From contig NZ_CP024768.1 of NCBI RefSeq assembly GCF_011395035.1, forward strand, positions 2,703,286-2,767,285: 64,000 nt of DNA, written 5' to 3'. A program made the position numbers and the translations under genes. The DNA is from Pantoea cypripedii. Lineage in GTDB: Bacteria > Pseudomonadota > Gammaproteobacteria > Enterobacterales > Enterobacteriaceae. The notes under the pieces are model-generated. The model was given only the letters and a program-made list of their open reading frames with translations. It made no database searches and was not told the DNA's origin. Shown here in pieces: positions 35,039-44,796 of this stretch (position 1 is the first letter of the stretch; the number at the start of each line of letters is the position of its first letter).

Positions 35039-37706
35039 GGGTGGCTATGCTCACTACGGCAGCAAGGACTGTTACAGGTCTCGGAGCAGAGGCTTCAAGG
35101 CAGATGCGGGAATCTGTATCCCAGCTTCCATCAAACTCAAATGAATCATGGTCATACGAGTCCCAGACCTTGTTGCTTTCAGTTGGATAGAACATTTCTT
35201 CGAGAGGCAGATCATCAAGGCGGTCAAAATCAGAGCCATACTTAATGCCCTGATAGTGAGTATTCCTCATGATGAGGGCGAGATGGTCTACGCGCTTACG
35301 CTGCGCCAGCGCAGTTCCCATACCAGCCGCATAGGCTAGCTTTGAACTTTTGTACTGGGCGGTATAAGCGAGGCCCGCTACGATATTGCTATATGTTGCG
35401 CCGAGCGATATTGATCCACCTGATACCGTTTGTGTACCGGCATCTTTACCGTCAGCCCACACAACAACCGTTTTCCCCTCAATGTGATCGAGGCCGGAAA
35501 TTGAGGTAACGCCGCTGCCAGTTGAGTCCTCATAAACCACATGAGAATCAGCCAGCTTGCACACATTCCCACCGATGCATTCAGACTCTTTCGCCCAACG
35601 CTCAAGGCACCGGAATCCATTGCGGTTAACCACGTAGTAGACTCTGTCTTCCTCATCACCGGGCAGTGTTACGACATCCTCAACGGTTCCGTCTGTCTCA
35701 ACCTCAATCCATGCCCGCATATCTTCGGACGGGTCACGGACGAGAACAGCAACCGTGCCGTCTTCTCTCACGCAGTGAATGCGATCATCAGGCAGGCGCT
35801 GGGCAGCAATGCGGGTAATCACCGAATCGCCGCACTCAGGCCACATTTCTGTGAGGTCAGTGCTGGAGTAATCGTATGAGTCGCTGCTATACGACAGCTC
35901 ATATACCCGGCGACCGCTGCGATGGACGAATATCCCACGCGAATCCAGGATAACTGCACCCGCTGCGTTGCTACCCTGAGTGGAGGGATACTTGATGTGG
36001 AAGTTGTCCGGGGTAATGACTTCGCCGTATGAGGATGACTGGATTGAAGCCTCGCACCCCTGCGTTCCGGCAAGAAGACGAAGCAGTGGCAACAGCCAGT
36101 TAATGGTATCAACAGGGCCATAACCAATGCTGTAGCTGATTCCACTCGCATCACCTGCTTCCTGCTCTACCGTGTTGTATCCGTCATCGAATGACGCATA
36201 GGCATCCGAGTAGCTGCCGTAAATTCTGTCGCTACCCGCCCACCAGAGACGGCCCTCATAGATAGCCACGGCTGTCGGATAACCACGGGAAGCAGAGAAC
36301 GAACCGAGGTACCAGCTGGATGTTTCTTTGGCGTTACCCATATCCTGCAGGACGATTGCATATACCAGTGTTGCTGAGGAATATCCAGTGATGCGGGCAA
36401 TGCCCGTGATGCTTCCGCCGGTAAACTCCAGATTTACCGTTGCGGACCCACTGGTGTAATCTCCTGAGTTAAACCCAATACGATAATAAATCGTCGTATT
36501 GTCGTAGTCATCGAGATAGCTTGTGTTTTTGTTAGTGGCGTCAAAGGTGGTGACATCCACCCACGCGCCCGGATCGCCTACAGAGCGCTGTAGTGTCAGC
36601 GTACCAACCGCATCAGAGTTCTGAACGGCATAGTAAAACCGCCGCGAGTCACCACTACCCGTCACTTTGATGTAATCGGTATACTGCGCTTCACCAGTCA
36701 GTGTAGAGCTAACCAGCTGCCCTGAAGATACCAGGCGAACCAGGCTGCCAACCATCTTTGCATTGAATACGTTGTCACTCGCAGTCAATGTAATTTCACC
36801 GGATATCGCGCTCGGCGTGATGGTAGTTCCCGTGGTATTAATCAGTTCAAACGGACCATCGTCAGAGTAATATTTAACGACTGACCATGAGCCATTATCA
36901 CGGCGTTCAATGCGGTACTGCTGGAAGCCATCGCATCCAACAAAAATAACGTCTGCACTCTGCGTATATTTGATATTGCCGATATCACTTTCAGTCCACG
37001 GCGTTACTACTTCCAGTGTTCCTGATGCTTCTACAGCAACGCTCCTGACCAGAACAGGGTAAGTCGCTGAGTTTGAAAACCTGACGTAAAAGTCACCGGT
37101 CGGAACGAAAGCGATTGAGTTCTCACCCTCAAGCATGGACGTTTCTGAAACGTAATCATCGCCGCCAGCTGTTGACCCAATGCGCAATGTCACCGGACCT
37201 CTGGCGATAGTGATCCGCAACGCGTGGGTTTTTCCAATGTCGCCAGATGCTACTGTCACCTGCTGATATCGCGCAGCGCTGGTATATCCAGAACCGGTAA
37301 GTGACATGCCAGATGCAGACCAGACAGAGGAAGATGCAGAGCCATCTGCATCTGTCCACCCGGAAAGGTCAGTAGTGAAACTGCCATTCGTGATCGCGGT
37401 TGATACCGAATCACGCGTAATCAGCTCATCATCAACCCAAACGCGCATCGTCTTGTCGGTAAACTCCAGCAGAGCGGTATCATCGGTTGCGAACACAAAC
37501 GGAAGAAATCTTGCTTTGCTGTCACCTTTAGTGCGTCCAATGTAGCCGAGTCCGGGGCGCAACATCATTGAACCGAGGAGGCGTGGCATCCAGTTGGTTT
37601 GAACTTCAGCTGACAAAGCTACGCGCTCAATGTCCGTCCTGGCTAAAGCCAAAGGCGAGAGAATGCCCCTGTTGAAAGCCAGGAGCGCAACGTTATTGCG
37701 TGGCAT
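35028..37706 (-). CDS. Tail tubular protein B-like (nozzle) protein
   Basis: An 892-residue beta-rich structural protein. The N-terminus (FNRGILSPLALARTDIERVA, then LLGSMMLRPGLGYIGRTKGD) is characteristic of podoviral nozzle/stabilisation proteins that join the portal-bound adaptor to the distal tail. It directly follows the tail tubular A gene in transcription order, as in T7 gp11-gp12. No enzymatic domain seen. Confidence 0.7.
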   Translation of the reverse strand: MPRNNVALLAFNRGILSPLALARTDIERVALSAEVQTNWMPRLLGSMMLRPGLGYIGRTKGDSKARFLPFVFATDDTALLEFTDKTMRVWVDDELITRDSVSTAITNGSFTTDLSGWTDADGSASSSVWSASGMSLTGSGYTSAARYQQVTVASGDIGKTHALRITIARGPVTLRIGSTAGGDDYVSETSMLEGENSIAFVPTGDFYVRFSNSATYPVLVRSVAVEASGTLEVVTPWTESDIGNIKYTQSADVIFVGCDGFQQYRIERRDNGSWSVVKYYSDDGPFELINTTGTTITPSAISGEITLTASDNVFNAKMVGSLVRLVSSGQLVSSTLTGEAQYTDYIKVTGSGDSRRFYYAVQNSDAVGTLTLQRSVGDPGAWVDVTTFDATNKNTSYLDDYDNTTIYYRIGFNSGDYTSGSATVNLEFTGGSITGIARITGYSSATLVYAIVLQDMGNAKETSSWYLGSFSASRGYPTAVAIYEGRLWWAGSDRIYGSYSDAYASFDDGYNTVEQEAGDASGISYSIGYGPVDTINWLLPLLRLLAGTQGCEASIQSSSYGEVITPDNFHIKYPSTQGSNAAGAVILDSRGIFVHRSGRRVYELSYSSDSYDYSSTDLTEMWPECGDSVITRIAAQRLPDDRIHCVREDGTVAVLVRDPSEDMRAWIEVETDGTVEDVVTLPGDEEDRVYYVVNRNGFRCLERWAKESECIGGNVCKLADSHVVYEDSTGSGVTSISGLDHIEGKTVVVWADGKDAGTQTVSGGSISLGATYSNIVAGLAYTAQYKSSKLAYAAGMGTALAQRKRVDHLALIMRNTHYQGIKYGSDFDRLDDLPLEEMFYPTESNKVWDSYDHDSFEFDGSWDTDSRICLEASAPRPVTVLAAVVSIATHDK

Positions 37707-37715
37707 GGGATAACC

Positions 37716-38339
37716 CTATCGTCTGAACGGGCCGTGAGCACCGCGTCGGGATCTGACAAACTGACCGGGAGGTACGCGCTTAACCGGGTCCTGCAATGCG
37801 TCTTTGGTCAGCGCATCAGATCGGCGGTCTTTATATTCAGCAGCTATCAGCTGGGCATCGGAACCATTCTGGAATCGTGGAGAGGCTAACTTCGCCAGTC
37901 GTGCAGCAATGAAAGCGCGGTATGTCTCAGGCCATGCTGATGCGTTATTCCCGTAGTCCTCGTCGTTTGAAACGTACCGGATGTAGATAACGTCATGGTC
38001 GCAGTACCAGTAACCGGCCTCATCGGTATAATCGATGATGGTGTTATTGAAATAAGGGTCAGATGCAACAGAACACGTTCTCACCCAATCATCAGGCTTA
38101 TCGAAAGCCCTGATGTAACCGAATGGCGGCTCAACTGAGGGCGAGTAATCCAGTTGCGAAGCCCTGATGGCAAAGTTCCATTGCCCCTGCTCAAGGCAGT
38201 ATTTGAGAGAGCTGTCCCATATGGAATCAAGGATGCGCCTCGGTTCCCGGTTCTCACTCAGTGAAATGAGAATCCTCTCGCCCGACAGGATGAGGGCATC
38301 GTTATAAACGGCGAGTCGAACGTTCGGATCCACAGCCAT
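37716..38339 (-). CDS. Tail tubular protein A-like (gatekeeper/adaptor)
   Basis: A 207-residue protein with the family pattern YNDALILSGERILISLSENR, then CLEQGQWNFAIRA, and YWYCDHDVIYIRYVS. This corresponds to T7 gp11-type adaptors that form a ring under the portal. Ten bases separate it from the nozzle gene. Confidence 0.72.
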   Translation of the reverse strand: MAVDPNVRLAVYNDALILSGERILISLSENREPRRILDSIWDSSLKYCLEQGQWNFAIRASQLDYSPSVEPPFGYIRAFDKPDDWVRTCSVASDPYFNNTIIDYTDEAGYWYCDHDVIYIRYVSNDEDYGNNASAWPETYRAFIAARLAKLASPRFQNGSDAQLIAAEYKDRRSDALTKDALQDPVKRVPPGQFVRSRRGAHGPFRR

Positions 38340-38342
38340 CGG

Positions 38343-38768
38343 TTACACCTCTTTAATCAGCAACTCCATTTTTGACTGCGCTTCTTCTTTGGTCTGGATG
38401 TTTCCTTCCATGACTTCACCGTCGGCCTTGCGGATGACGCGCCATCTGGCCTGTCCGGCAAACTTGATTTCATAAGGCTTGCCGTCGTCTTTCTTATCCT
38501 GCGGTTCGGCTTTGCCAAACTGCTCGACAACATAGAACTCAATTGTTGCTGCGGCGGTTTTAACTGATGTCACGACGCCTTCTGCATACCAGGTGCGGTC
38601 GTCTGCAAACACTTCTACCTTGTCGCCAGCCTTCAGCAGGTGCGCGAGATGCGCCCACGAAACAGGATTGCGGAACAACTCAATGTCCTGGTCTGATGTC
38701 GCAGTAATGCGGAATTCGTTGCGGGCGTGTTCTGCAAGCTTCAGCTTTGAAGGGATGATGTGAGCCAT
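38343..38768 (-). CDS. Virion-region hypothetical protein (141 residues)
   Basis: A 141-residue basic/acidic mixed protein with a small beta-barrel-like centre (DRTWYAEGVVTSVKTAAATI) and a DUF-like C-terminus, WRVIRKADGEVMEGN. It lies between capsid and tail-tube genes, three bases from the latter. Possibly a head-completion protein. I do not recognise a family. Confidence 0.6.
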   Translation of the reverse strand: MAHIIPSKLKLAEHARNEFRITATSDQDIELFRNPVSWAHLAHLLKAGDKVEVFADDRTWYAEGVVTSVKTAAATIEFYVVEQFGKAEPQDKKDDGKPYEIKFAGQARWRVIRKADGEVMEGNIQTKEEAQSKMELLIKEV

Positions 38769-38786
38769 TTCTACCTCAGAAAATAA

Positions 38787-38806
38787 AGCCCCCCGTTAAG
38801 GGGGCT
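38787..38806 (-). terminator. Hairpin after the 90-residue capsid-region gene
   Basis: Stem AGCCCCC / GGGGGCT followed on the minus strand by TTATTTT. It lies downstream of the capsid genes within the late operon. It may act as an attenuator reducing distal tail gene expression, since the late genes beyond it have no other visible promoter. Confidence 0.65.
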
Positions 38807-38811
38807 GATTA

Positions 38812-39084
38812 TCAATAGCCGGTTGCGCCAGCTTTAACCTGGACGATGGTTGCGCCGGAATCAGTCACAGCTGACACGTAGCACGGGTACATCAGTGCAG
38901 GAGATGCATCCACGATGACATTCACCTGGTCACCGGCTTTCAGGCCAAGCGCTTCACCATTGGTGAAATAGTTGGCTGCCAGCACAGTGCCGATGGTGTC
39001 AGTGGATTTGTACGACCAGACAGCGCCGCCGCCACCGATGCGATCCTGAAGCAGTGCAGGCGGGTTAGTTGTTGCGTATGCCAT
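38812..39084 (-). CDS. Small capsid-associated protein (possible decoration protein)
   Basis: A 90-residue beta-rich protein (GTVLAANYFTNGEALGLKAG, VIVDASPALMYPCYVSAV) placed ten bases after the major capsid gene. Position and size suggest a head decoration or stabilising protein. No family recognised. Confidence 0.55.
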   Translation of the reverse strand: MAYATTNPPALLQDRIGGGGAVWSYKSTDTIGTVLAANYFTNGEALGLKAGDQVNVIVDASPALMYPCYVSAVTDSGATIVQVKAGATGY

Positions 39085-39094
39085 TTATTCCCCC

Positions 39095-39946
39095 TTAGGC
39101 GTCAGCGACCATTGCAGAGCCGTCATGATTAAGAATCACAACGCCGTTTGGCTGAAGCAGCGTGCCACCCATATACATGGATGTGCGCGCCCAGTAGTAA
39201 TCGTCTTCGTCGTTATAGCCAGCCTTCACCTGCATATCGCCAGCGTTAACGGCATGACCAATAGAGTTGCGGTGATAGACAAAGAGATGTTCGTTGGCAG
39301 TACCAACACCAGGAACGCGGGAGTGAACAACCCACTGCACGCCAGCCCAGCGCAGCATTTTGCGCGTCGGGCCAGTGAACGGTTTCACATCAACCCAGTC
39401 GGCAGAGGTGAACTGGTTGTTCTGGTACAGGTAGGCGTTGAACGCAGGCGACATTACGCCGAACATGTTGTCCTGTTCTTCCACGTCAACATCGTTGTTA
39501 CCCAGGATCGCAATCGCTTTGGTAACGGCAATCAGACGGGAGTCTGCCGCCGTACCGCTAACGGTTACGGACTGAGTCGCAGTGTTGAGATTGGACAGGA
39601 TCACATCATCAATTTTGCGGTTCATCACCTTAATGGTGCCCTGCTGCATGATGCGGCGGCCATCACCCTGTGATGCGAAGATGTTGAAGTTGGTGCGACG
39701 CGGTTTGTCATGCCATTCGGTCAAGATAGCCGAGTTCTGCACGAGGTTGTCAGCGCGAGCGGGGATCATGCCGTTTACGCCACGGGTAACAGCCTCTGCG
39801 CCGCCGGTGTCAGCTACCAGGAACACAGCTTCGTTACCCTTGATTACGGTCTCGGTCACTACCGTGCTACGCAGCATGGACTGACCGAACTCAAAACCGG
39901 CGATGAACTCCTGCCGGTACTGTTTCTGAAACGCGGTATCAGACAT
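39095..39946 (-). CDS. Major capsid protein
   Basis: A 283-residue protein with the N-terminus FQKQYRQEFIAGFEFGQSML, then VIKGNEAVFLVADTGGAEAV and VNGMIPARADNL. These are features of a podoviral HK97-fold coat family (Phage_capsid-type) found in several gamma-proteobacterial prophages. It is shorter than T7 gp10. It sits between scaffold and the tail-tube genes. A strong ribosome-binding site precedes the ATG at 39946. Confidence 0.8.
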   Translation of the reverse strand: MSDTAFQKQYRQEFIAGFEFGQSMLRSTVVTETVIKGNEAVFLVADTGGAEAVTRGVNGMIPARADNLVQNSAILTEWHDKPRRTNFNIFASQGDGRRIMQQGTIKVMNRKIDDVILSNLNTATQSVTVSGTAADSRLIAVTKAIAILGNNDVDVEEQDNMFGVMSPAFNAYLYQNNQFTSADWVDVKPFTGPTRKMLRWAGVQWVVHSRVPGVGTANEHLFVYHRNSIGHAVNAGDMQVKAGYNDEDDYYWARTSMYMGGTLLQPNGVVILNHDGSAMVADA

Positions 39947-40092
39947 AAAATTGTCTCCATCGGATAGATTTACTTCCGCTCCGACGAGGTATCCGTTCCG
40001 GCAGACAATAGCGGGGTGCCCTCAGTGAAGAGGGGCCGGTTATCTGAGAAATGGGGTCGTGCTGTGCGGTGATTACAGAAAGGGGAAAGTGA

Positions 40093-41046
40093 TTAGCCCA
40101 GACGTTCCTGAGCGGTGTACAACTCGTTTAAGCGGCTCTGGAGTTGAGAGTCTTTCCAGTAGGCCTGTGGATCTGTTTTCATCTTGCTTTCAATGGCTGC
40201 GATTTCGTCAGTGATGGCTTTCGGATTGCTTGCGCCCGGCACCACAGTTGCTACCGGATTGACGGCACGCGCGGTATCGACCAGCCATTTGGCAATCTCG
40301 GGGTTGTTGAAGATGCTGACGCCATCGGCAGTCTGAGCTGCAGTGAATAAATCTTTGGCTTCTTTGGGCAGACCATCGAGCATGCCGTTAATCAGATTGA
40401 TGTTTCGGCGATATTCCGGCCCCCACTCCTGACGAAGTGCATCCTCAGTCTTCTGCTGGGCTTCCACATTTCGGTCATAGCGGGCCTGCGCTTCCTGCTC
40501 AACCATCTGCTGGTTCCATTCGATGGCGGCCTGCACGTTTTCTTTGGAAACATTCTTACCGTGCATTGCCTCAAGGAATGAATTCACGCGGTCTTTGTCA
40601 TCGTCACCCAGGACAATGCCGGACGGCAGGTCATTGAGGTAATCAGCGGCTTTCTCCGGGACGTTATTGTCCTTGCGCCACTGAGCCACCTCTTCATCGG
40701 TCGGATTTTCTGATAGCTTCGCTGCGCGGAATTCACCGGAACTCAGTTTTGCCTGCAGCTCACGGTGCGACTTAGCCAGCGCTTCGGGTGACGCATAGCG
40801 CTCCAGCTGCTTGCGGAATTTGGCGTCATCGCCTGCAAGCTGGTCACGCCAGTTGTCCGGGAATTTCTGCGGTGCAACAGGAGCTTCTTTTTCAGGTGTG
40901 TTGAGCAGATTAGGTTCGCCATTCGGCTTACCCTGCTCCGTCTCTGCGCCTGGCTGCTCCTGTGCTGCTGGCTCACCACCTGCACCGCCATCACCATTCT
41001 CATCGGCTGCGGCGTAATATTTCAGAAGCATGTTTCTGAAGATCAT
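40093..41046 (-). CDS. Scaffold protein
   Basis: A 317-residue acidic, highly helical protein. The N-terminal 70 residues are low-complexity (Gly, Glu, Pro, Gln), followed by WRKDNNVPEKAADYLNDLPS and a charged C-terminus QSRLNELYTAQERLG. Composition and place immediately upstream of the coat gene are typical of podoviral scaffolds. The 146 bases between scaffold and coat hold no gene. Confidence 0.72.
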   Translation of the reverse strand: MIFRNMLLKYYAAADENGDGGAGGEPAAQEQPGAETEQGKPNGEPNLLNTPEKEAPVAPQKFPDNWRDQLAGDDAKFRKQLERYASPEALAKSHRELQAKLSSGEFRAAKLSENPTDEEVAQWRKDNNVPEKAADYLNDLPSGIVLGDDDKDRVNSFLEAMHGKNVSKENVQAAIEWNQQMVEQEAQARYDRNVEAQQKTEDALRQEWGPEYRRNINLINGMLDGLPKEAKDLFTAAQTADGVSIFNNPEIAKWLVDTARAVNPVATVVPGASNPKAITDEIAAIESKMKTDPQAYWKDSQLQSRLNELYTAQERLG

Positions 41047-41065
41047 GGAATTACCTCAATAAAAA

Positions 41066-41085
41066 AGCCCGCTCAGTGGCGGGCT
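41066..41085 (-). terminator. Hairpin between the 96-residue gene and scaffold
   Basis: Stem AGCCCGC / GCGGGCT with a minus-strand T6 tail (plus A6 at 41061-41066). It overlaps the stop codon of the gene at 41084. Within the late operon it may serve as a partial terminator. Confidence 0.65.
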
Positions 41086-41374
41086 ATCGTGTTTTGCGGG
41101 GTTTCTTTGAACTCTCGATTACATCCGGCGAGAGGTTTATCAGCTTGACAAGCTGGGCACCGATGAATCGCTTACCCTCAGCAAACGCTGTATCACGCTC
41201 ACTGTCCGGCCGGTAGCTCAGGTCGTAATAGCCGGTAAGGCTCATCAGTTCTGCGAGGATGAGCTTTTGCTGTGACTCGGTTGCAACGCCTTTCCCCATC
41301 GCTTTCAGGGCGTAGACAAAGGGGATATTCTCAGACCATTTGTACGGCAGATACGGCTCAGGTGGCTTTATCAT
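41084..41374 (-). CDS. Hypothetical protein between portal and scaffold
   Basis: A 96-residue protein with WSENIPFVYALKAMGKGVAT and a basic C-terminus ESSKKPRKTR. It overlaps the portal gene end by four bases. Family not recognised; the location suggests a head-assembly role. Confidence 0.6.
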   Translation of the reverse strand: MIKPPEPYLPYKWSENIPFVYALKAMGKGVATESQQKLILAELMSLTGYYDLSYRPDSERDTAFAEGKRFIGAQLVKLINLSPDVIESSKKPRKTR

Positions 41375-42984
41375 GCTGCGGCCTCATTGAATGATTTGGC
41401 TGCATCGGCCACCGTCTGAAGTGTCTGAGCACCGCCCTGAACAGACTGCATTGCTGCTGCATCCTGCTGCTGTTGTGCCTGCTGCTGAATAATCTGGTTG
41501 GCGTCATCCTCACTGCGCAGCCATTTAGCCGGTACGCCGTAGCCATCCATCGCGTCGCGGAATGCTGTGCGGATATCAACATCAGCGGTAACGCTGGGGT
41601 CAACGGACGCTGCAATCTGGAGCATCCCGGCAGTGGCCTGAAGCTGGCCCTGTTTCTCCTGACCAATCGCAGCCTGAAGCGGACTTTCAAAGGTGAACTG
41701 AACATCCTGCCCCTGAAGCGCTGGCGGGATGTCATACTTCGAACCAAACGCGCCAGCCTGCATCAGTAAAGAGAACGTCATATCACACAGCTCGCCGTTG
41801 TAGTTCTGCTCAACCGGAGAGAACAGCGGCAACGCCTGGCGGATGTATTCCTGCACGCGCTGACTTACTTCATATGCGGTCATGCCAGATGTCTGCGGAA
41901 GCGTCAGGCTGTTCAGATAGAAAGCCTGGTGAATCATGTTGCGGACGTCTTCGCGGATATTCATGCCTGCCGGTAACTGAGCAGACTTGGTGAATTCAGC
42001 AATGTGATTGCGGATGTCCTGGTCACCTTCAATATCCGCCCACGTAATCCCGCCTGACATCAGGTTGAAGTCATCGCGGAACACTGATTTGTTAGCAACC
42101 AGTGGCGGGTCTACTGCTTTCTCGCCAGCCTCAAGCAGCACCCGGGTGATTGACTGAATCAGGCGAGCATCAGGCAGTGCAACAATCGTTGACGGTGAAT
42201 AGGCGTACTGTGACCCCGAGACTGTCTGCCAGCGCGGTATGCAGTACATCCGGTTAAGCACCGGCGTTTCTTCCATGATGAATTCGTTTTCGCAGTCGAT
42301 ATAGAGCGAGACGAACGGCGCGCGGCTTTTGCCGATGGCATAGTCATCATGGGGAACAATGATGTGGCGACACTCAATTTCCCGGTACGGGTCTTTGTCG
42401 AGATTAGCGGTGACCTGCGGGCTTATCTTGCCGCGGAACAATTGCTGAAGTGCTCGCGCCGTTGGCTTCCACTTGCGATGGATAGTGTCGATTTCACCAT
42501 TACCATTCTCTGCCCAGGCGATATCACGCAGGTGCCAGCAACGATAGAGCAAGCCAGCTGCATCTCTGTTCAGTTCAACGGTGATTGCACACTGCCCGAA
42601 CGCTGCGAAATCGTGGTCGCCTTCTTTGGTGGCCCGGACAAACTGAGAACCACGGGAGTACATCGCCCGGTACTGAATGTCTCGCGCCGCCTCAAGCCAG
42701 ACTTTCGATGAATGGTCCGGCTGATTGCCTTCAACGCTCAGGTTGAACCACTTATCACGTCGAAGCATTGAAGCAAACGCATCACCGAGCTCACGACGCG
42801 CGAGCACCGGATAGCTCGTCATGAGATGATCGGCGAATTCATTGCCCAGTGAGCGGGTGATTGTGAAGTCAGCGCGCTCCGGATAGAAGTTGTCAGCGAT
42901 TTCCTGCCAGAGCGACAGCAGAGACGATTTCTTACTGAACAGGTGATCGCCGTTTTTAATCAGTTGCTGCGCTCTTGCGTCCAT
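41371..42984 (-). CDS. Portal protein (T7-type head-to-tail connector)
   Basis: A 537-residue protein of the Head-tail_con family: ADFTITRSLGNEFADHLMTS, WLEAARDIQYRAMYSRGSQF, FGQCAITVEL and RVLLEAGEKAVDPPLV. Length and motifs match T7 gp8-type dodecameric connectors. The C-terminus is glutamine-rich (ANQIIQQQAQQQQDAAAMQ). It directly follows a 71-residue gene and the terminase. Confidence 0.85.
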   Translation of the reverse strand: MDARAQQLIKNGDHLFSKKSSLLSLWQEIADNFYPERADFTITRSLGNEFADHLMTSYPVLARRELGDAFASMLRRDKWFNLSVEGNQPDHSSKVWLEAARDIQYRAMYSRGSQFVRATKEGDHDFAAFGQCAITVELNRDAAGLLYRCWHLRDIAWAENGNGEIDTIHRKWKPTARALQQLFRGKISPQVTANLDKDPYREIECRHIIVPHDDYAIGKSRAPFVSLYIDCENEFIMEETPVLNRMYCIPRWQTVSGSQYAYSPSTIVALPDARLIQSITRVLLEAGEKAVDPPLVANKSVFRDDFNLMSGGITWADIEGDQDIRNHIAEFTKSAQLPAGMNIREDVRNMIHQAFYLNSLTLPQTSGMTAYEVSQRVQEYIRQALPLFSPVEQNYNGELCDMTFSLLMQAGAFGSKYDIPPALQGQDVQFTFESPLQAAIGQEKQGQLQATAGMLQIAASVDPSVTADVDIRTAFRDAMDGYGVPAKWLRSEDDANQIIQQQAQQQQDAAAMQSVQGGAQTLQTVADAAKSFNEAAA

Positions 42985-43200
42985 TTAACCACCTAATTTA
43001 TTGCTACTGCTTCCGGTAAGAATTGTGCTGGAGCGACCGCTTCGGCTCTGACTCTGTGCAATGCTGCGCAGGCGTGCCTGTTTCACTGCATCGGTATCCT
43101 CGGTTGGTGCCGCTTCCGTCTCTTCGGTCTGCACGGTTGGCGTGCTTGTACCGAGAATGCTGCCGACCACATTGCCAACTGCTTTTGTTACTCCGCCCAT
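42985..43200 (-). CDS. Short hypothetical protein between terminase and portal
   Basis: A 71-residue protein with a small hydrophobic N-terminus (TKAVGNVVGSILGTS) and a Ser/Arg-rich C-terminus. Its ATG overlaps the terminase stop (TGATG), supporting coupled translation. Function unknown. Confidence 0.6.
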   Translation of the reverse strand: MGGVTKAVGNVVGSILGTSTPTVQTEETEAAPTEDTDAVKQARLRSIAQSQSRSGRSSTILTGSSSNKLGG

Positions 43201-44795
43201 CAGCGATTCCTCTTCATCTTCGAATGACCGAGATTTACTTTTGGCGCGCCACTTCTGACACGGTAGCCGCCTCTGATTTGTTCCTGCTTAATGCCGTCGA
43301 ACCACGACATCACCACGGCGTCTCCGTCATCCGGAGAGCGCCCGAGACGCTTAACCAGCGATTCTTTGGCTTCGAGGTGAATCATCCCGCCGCCGTTGCC
43401 ACCGCGTTTCACCTCATAGGTTGGTGCGGTAAGGTCAGACAGGAGTGTCGGGTCATCAGGCAGGCAGATTGTTGAGCCGCCCGGCTGGTCAGGATTGAGT
43501 GCTTCGCGCAGCTTCCAGTAGGCCTCTGTTCGCACGTTGGCAAACTTCAGCAGGCCATCCTGCGTTCTGCGAGGTGAGGCTTTGACGCCCATATATGAGA
43601 CGGTATCCACGCCGTTTTCACGGAGGTGGGCGTATGCATCGCCGCCCCAGCCACCGCCGATATCGACGATCACCTTTGCGCCATCGCGACGCTTTGAGAT
43701 AACCAGACCGGCAACATCAGTGCCGCCTGGCGTTTCTTTGCCGGGAACCTTAATGAGTCTCGCGAACCAGGAGTCATGGCGAGGTGCAAGCACTGTGTTA
43801 TCAGAGCCACCCTGTGCAACGTCCACCCCAATGGCGCTCATTGGAATGCCAACAGGTGGTGCCTCAGTCCAGCGCTTCATAGCTGCCTGAACCCACGCAG
43901 TAGGGATTGCCTGATTAGGCTCGTCCTGCAATGAGGCTCTGAACTGGCCGTCACGGTATGCGTCGCGGAGTTCTTTCGGCAGGCTGTTCAGTATTCGTGA
44001 ATATTCACCGTCCTGAGCTAGGTCGGGGTTATCACTCAGCTTTGCAGGGATGAATGTTCTCGACTTTGCATGAATCGGCGAACCATCTGGCGCATAGCCG
44101 TGCGGGCCATACCCATCAACCTCAACCTCTTCATCTGCTTCGTTGCGGATATACCATCGCAATTCGCCAGGCTTTGCCGGATTGGGGTGATTCGGGTCGA
44201 GCCATGCTCCCCAATGCTGAATAACCCACAGGCCATTGGCATTTGTTGGCGGGTTACCTGTTGCCACCACCCGGCAGCGCTGACCTTTGGTCGTGGAGCG
44301 GTTCCAGATGGTGATGAATTCGTACTGCGCTTTGAGGAAGTCAGTGACCTCATCAAAGCAAATCAGGTCGTGCGGGTCGCCTTTGTAGCGCTGCTTGTCT
44401 TCTTCCAGCTCGCAGCCGCCGTACTGGATTAGCTGCTTCCCACTGCGCCACACGAGGTCTGAACCATTCCACCCAGTGCGATCGCCATCGAACAGTTTGC
44501 CAATCAGCTCGGCCTCGGCCAGCTTCTGGGCATCACCACGGATGCGCCGCAGAATCAGTGAGCGCTCATGCGATGTGACAGCCAGGCCATTAATCAGCGC
44601 GCTCTTGCCGCCGCCAGCCTGTCCGCCATAGAACAGTTCGTCAGCTTCACAGTAGTAAGCATCCGTCTGAGGGCCGGGATTCGGCACCCATGACATACCC
44701 TCAGTAGCTGCCATCACGTCTTTTTCGACAGCCTTCAGCTCTTCCGGCGACAGCGTTTTCAGGCGCTCCAGAACATCATCGAACGATATGCTCAT
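43200..44795 (-). CDS. Terminase large subunit
   Basis: A 531-residue DNA packaging motor. Walker A is FYGGQAGGGKSAL (Lys64); Walker B is DLICFDE (143-149); the coupling motif VVATGNPP follows. The C-terminal RNase H-like nuclease domain begins at IGVDVAQGGSDNTVL. Similar to terminases of podoviral and mu-like prophages. It overlaps the 71-residue gene and lies one base from the small subunit. Confidence 0.88.
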   Translation of the reverse strand: MSISFDDVLERLKTLSPEELKAVEKDVMAATEGMSWVPNPGPQTDAYYCEADELFYGGQAGGGKSALINGLAVTSHERSLILRRIRGDAQKLAEAELIGKLFDGDRTGWNGSDLVWRSGKQLIQYGGCELEEDKQRYKGDPHDLICFDEVTDFLKAQYEFITIWNRSTTKGQRCRVVATGNPPTNANGLWVIQHWGAWLDPNHPNPAKPGELRWYIRNEADEEVEVDGYGPHGYAPDGSPIHAKSRTFIPAKLSDNPDLAQDGEYSRILNSLPKELRDAYRDGQFRASLQDEPNQAIPTAWVQAAMKRWTEAPPVGIPMSAIGVDVAQGGSDNTVLAPRHDSWFARLIKVPGKETPGGTDVAGLVISKRRDGAKVIVDIGGGWGGDAYAHLRENGVDTVSYMGVKASPRRTQDGLLKFANVRTEAYWKLREALNPDQPGGSTICLPDDPTLLSDLTAPTYEVKRGGNGGGMIHLEAKESLVKRLGRSPDDGDAVVMSWFDGIKQEQIRGGYRVRSGAPKVNLGHSKMKRNR

Positions 44796-44796
44796 A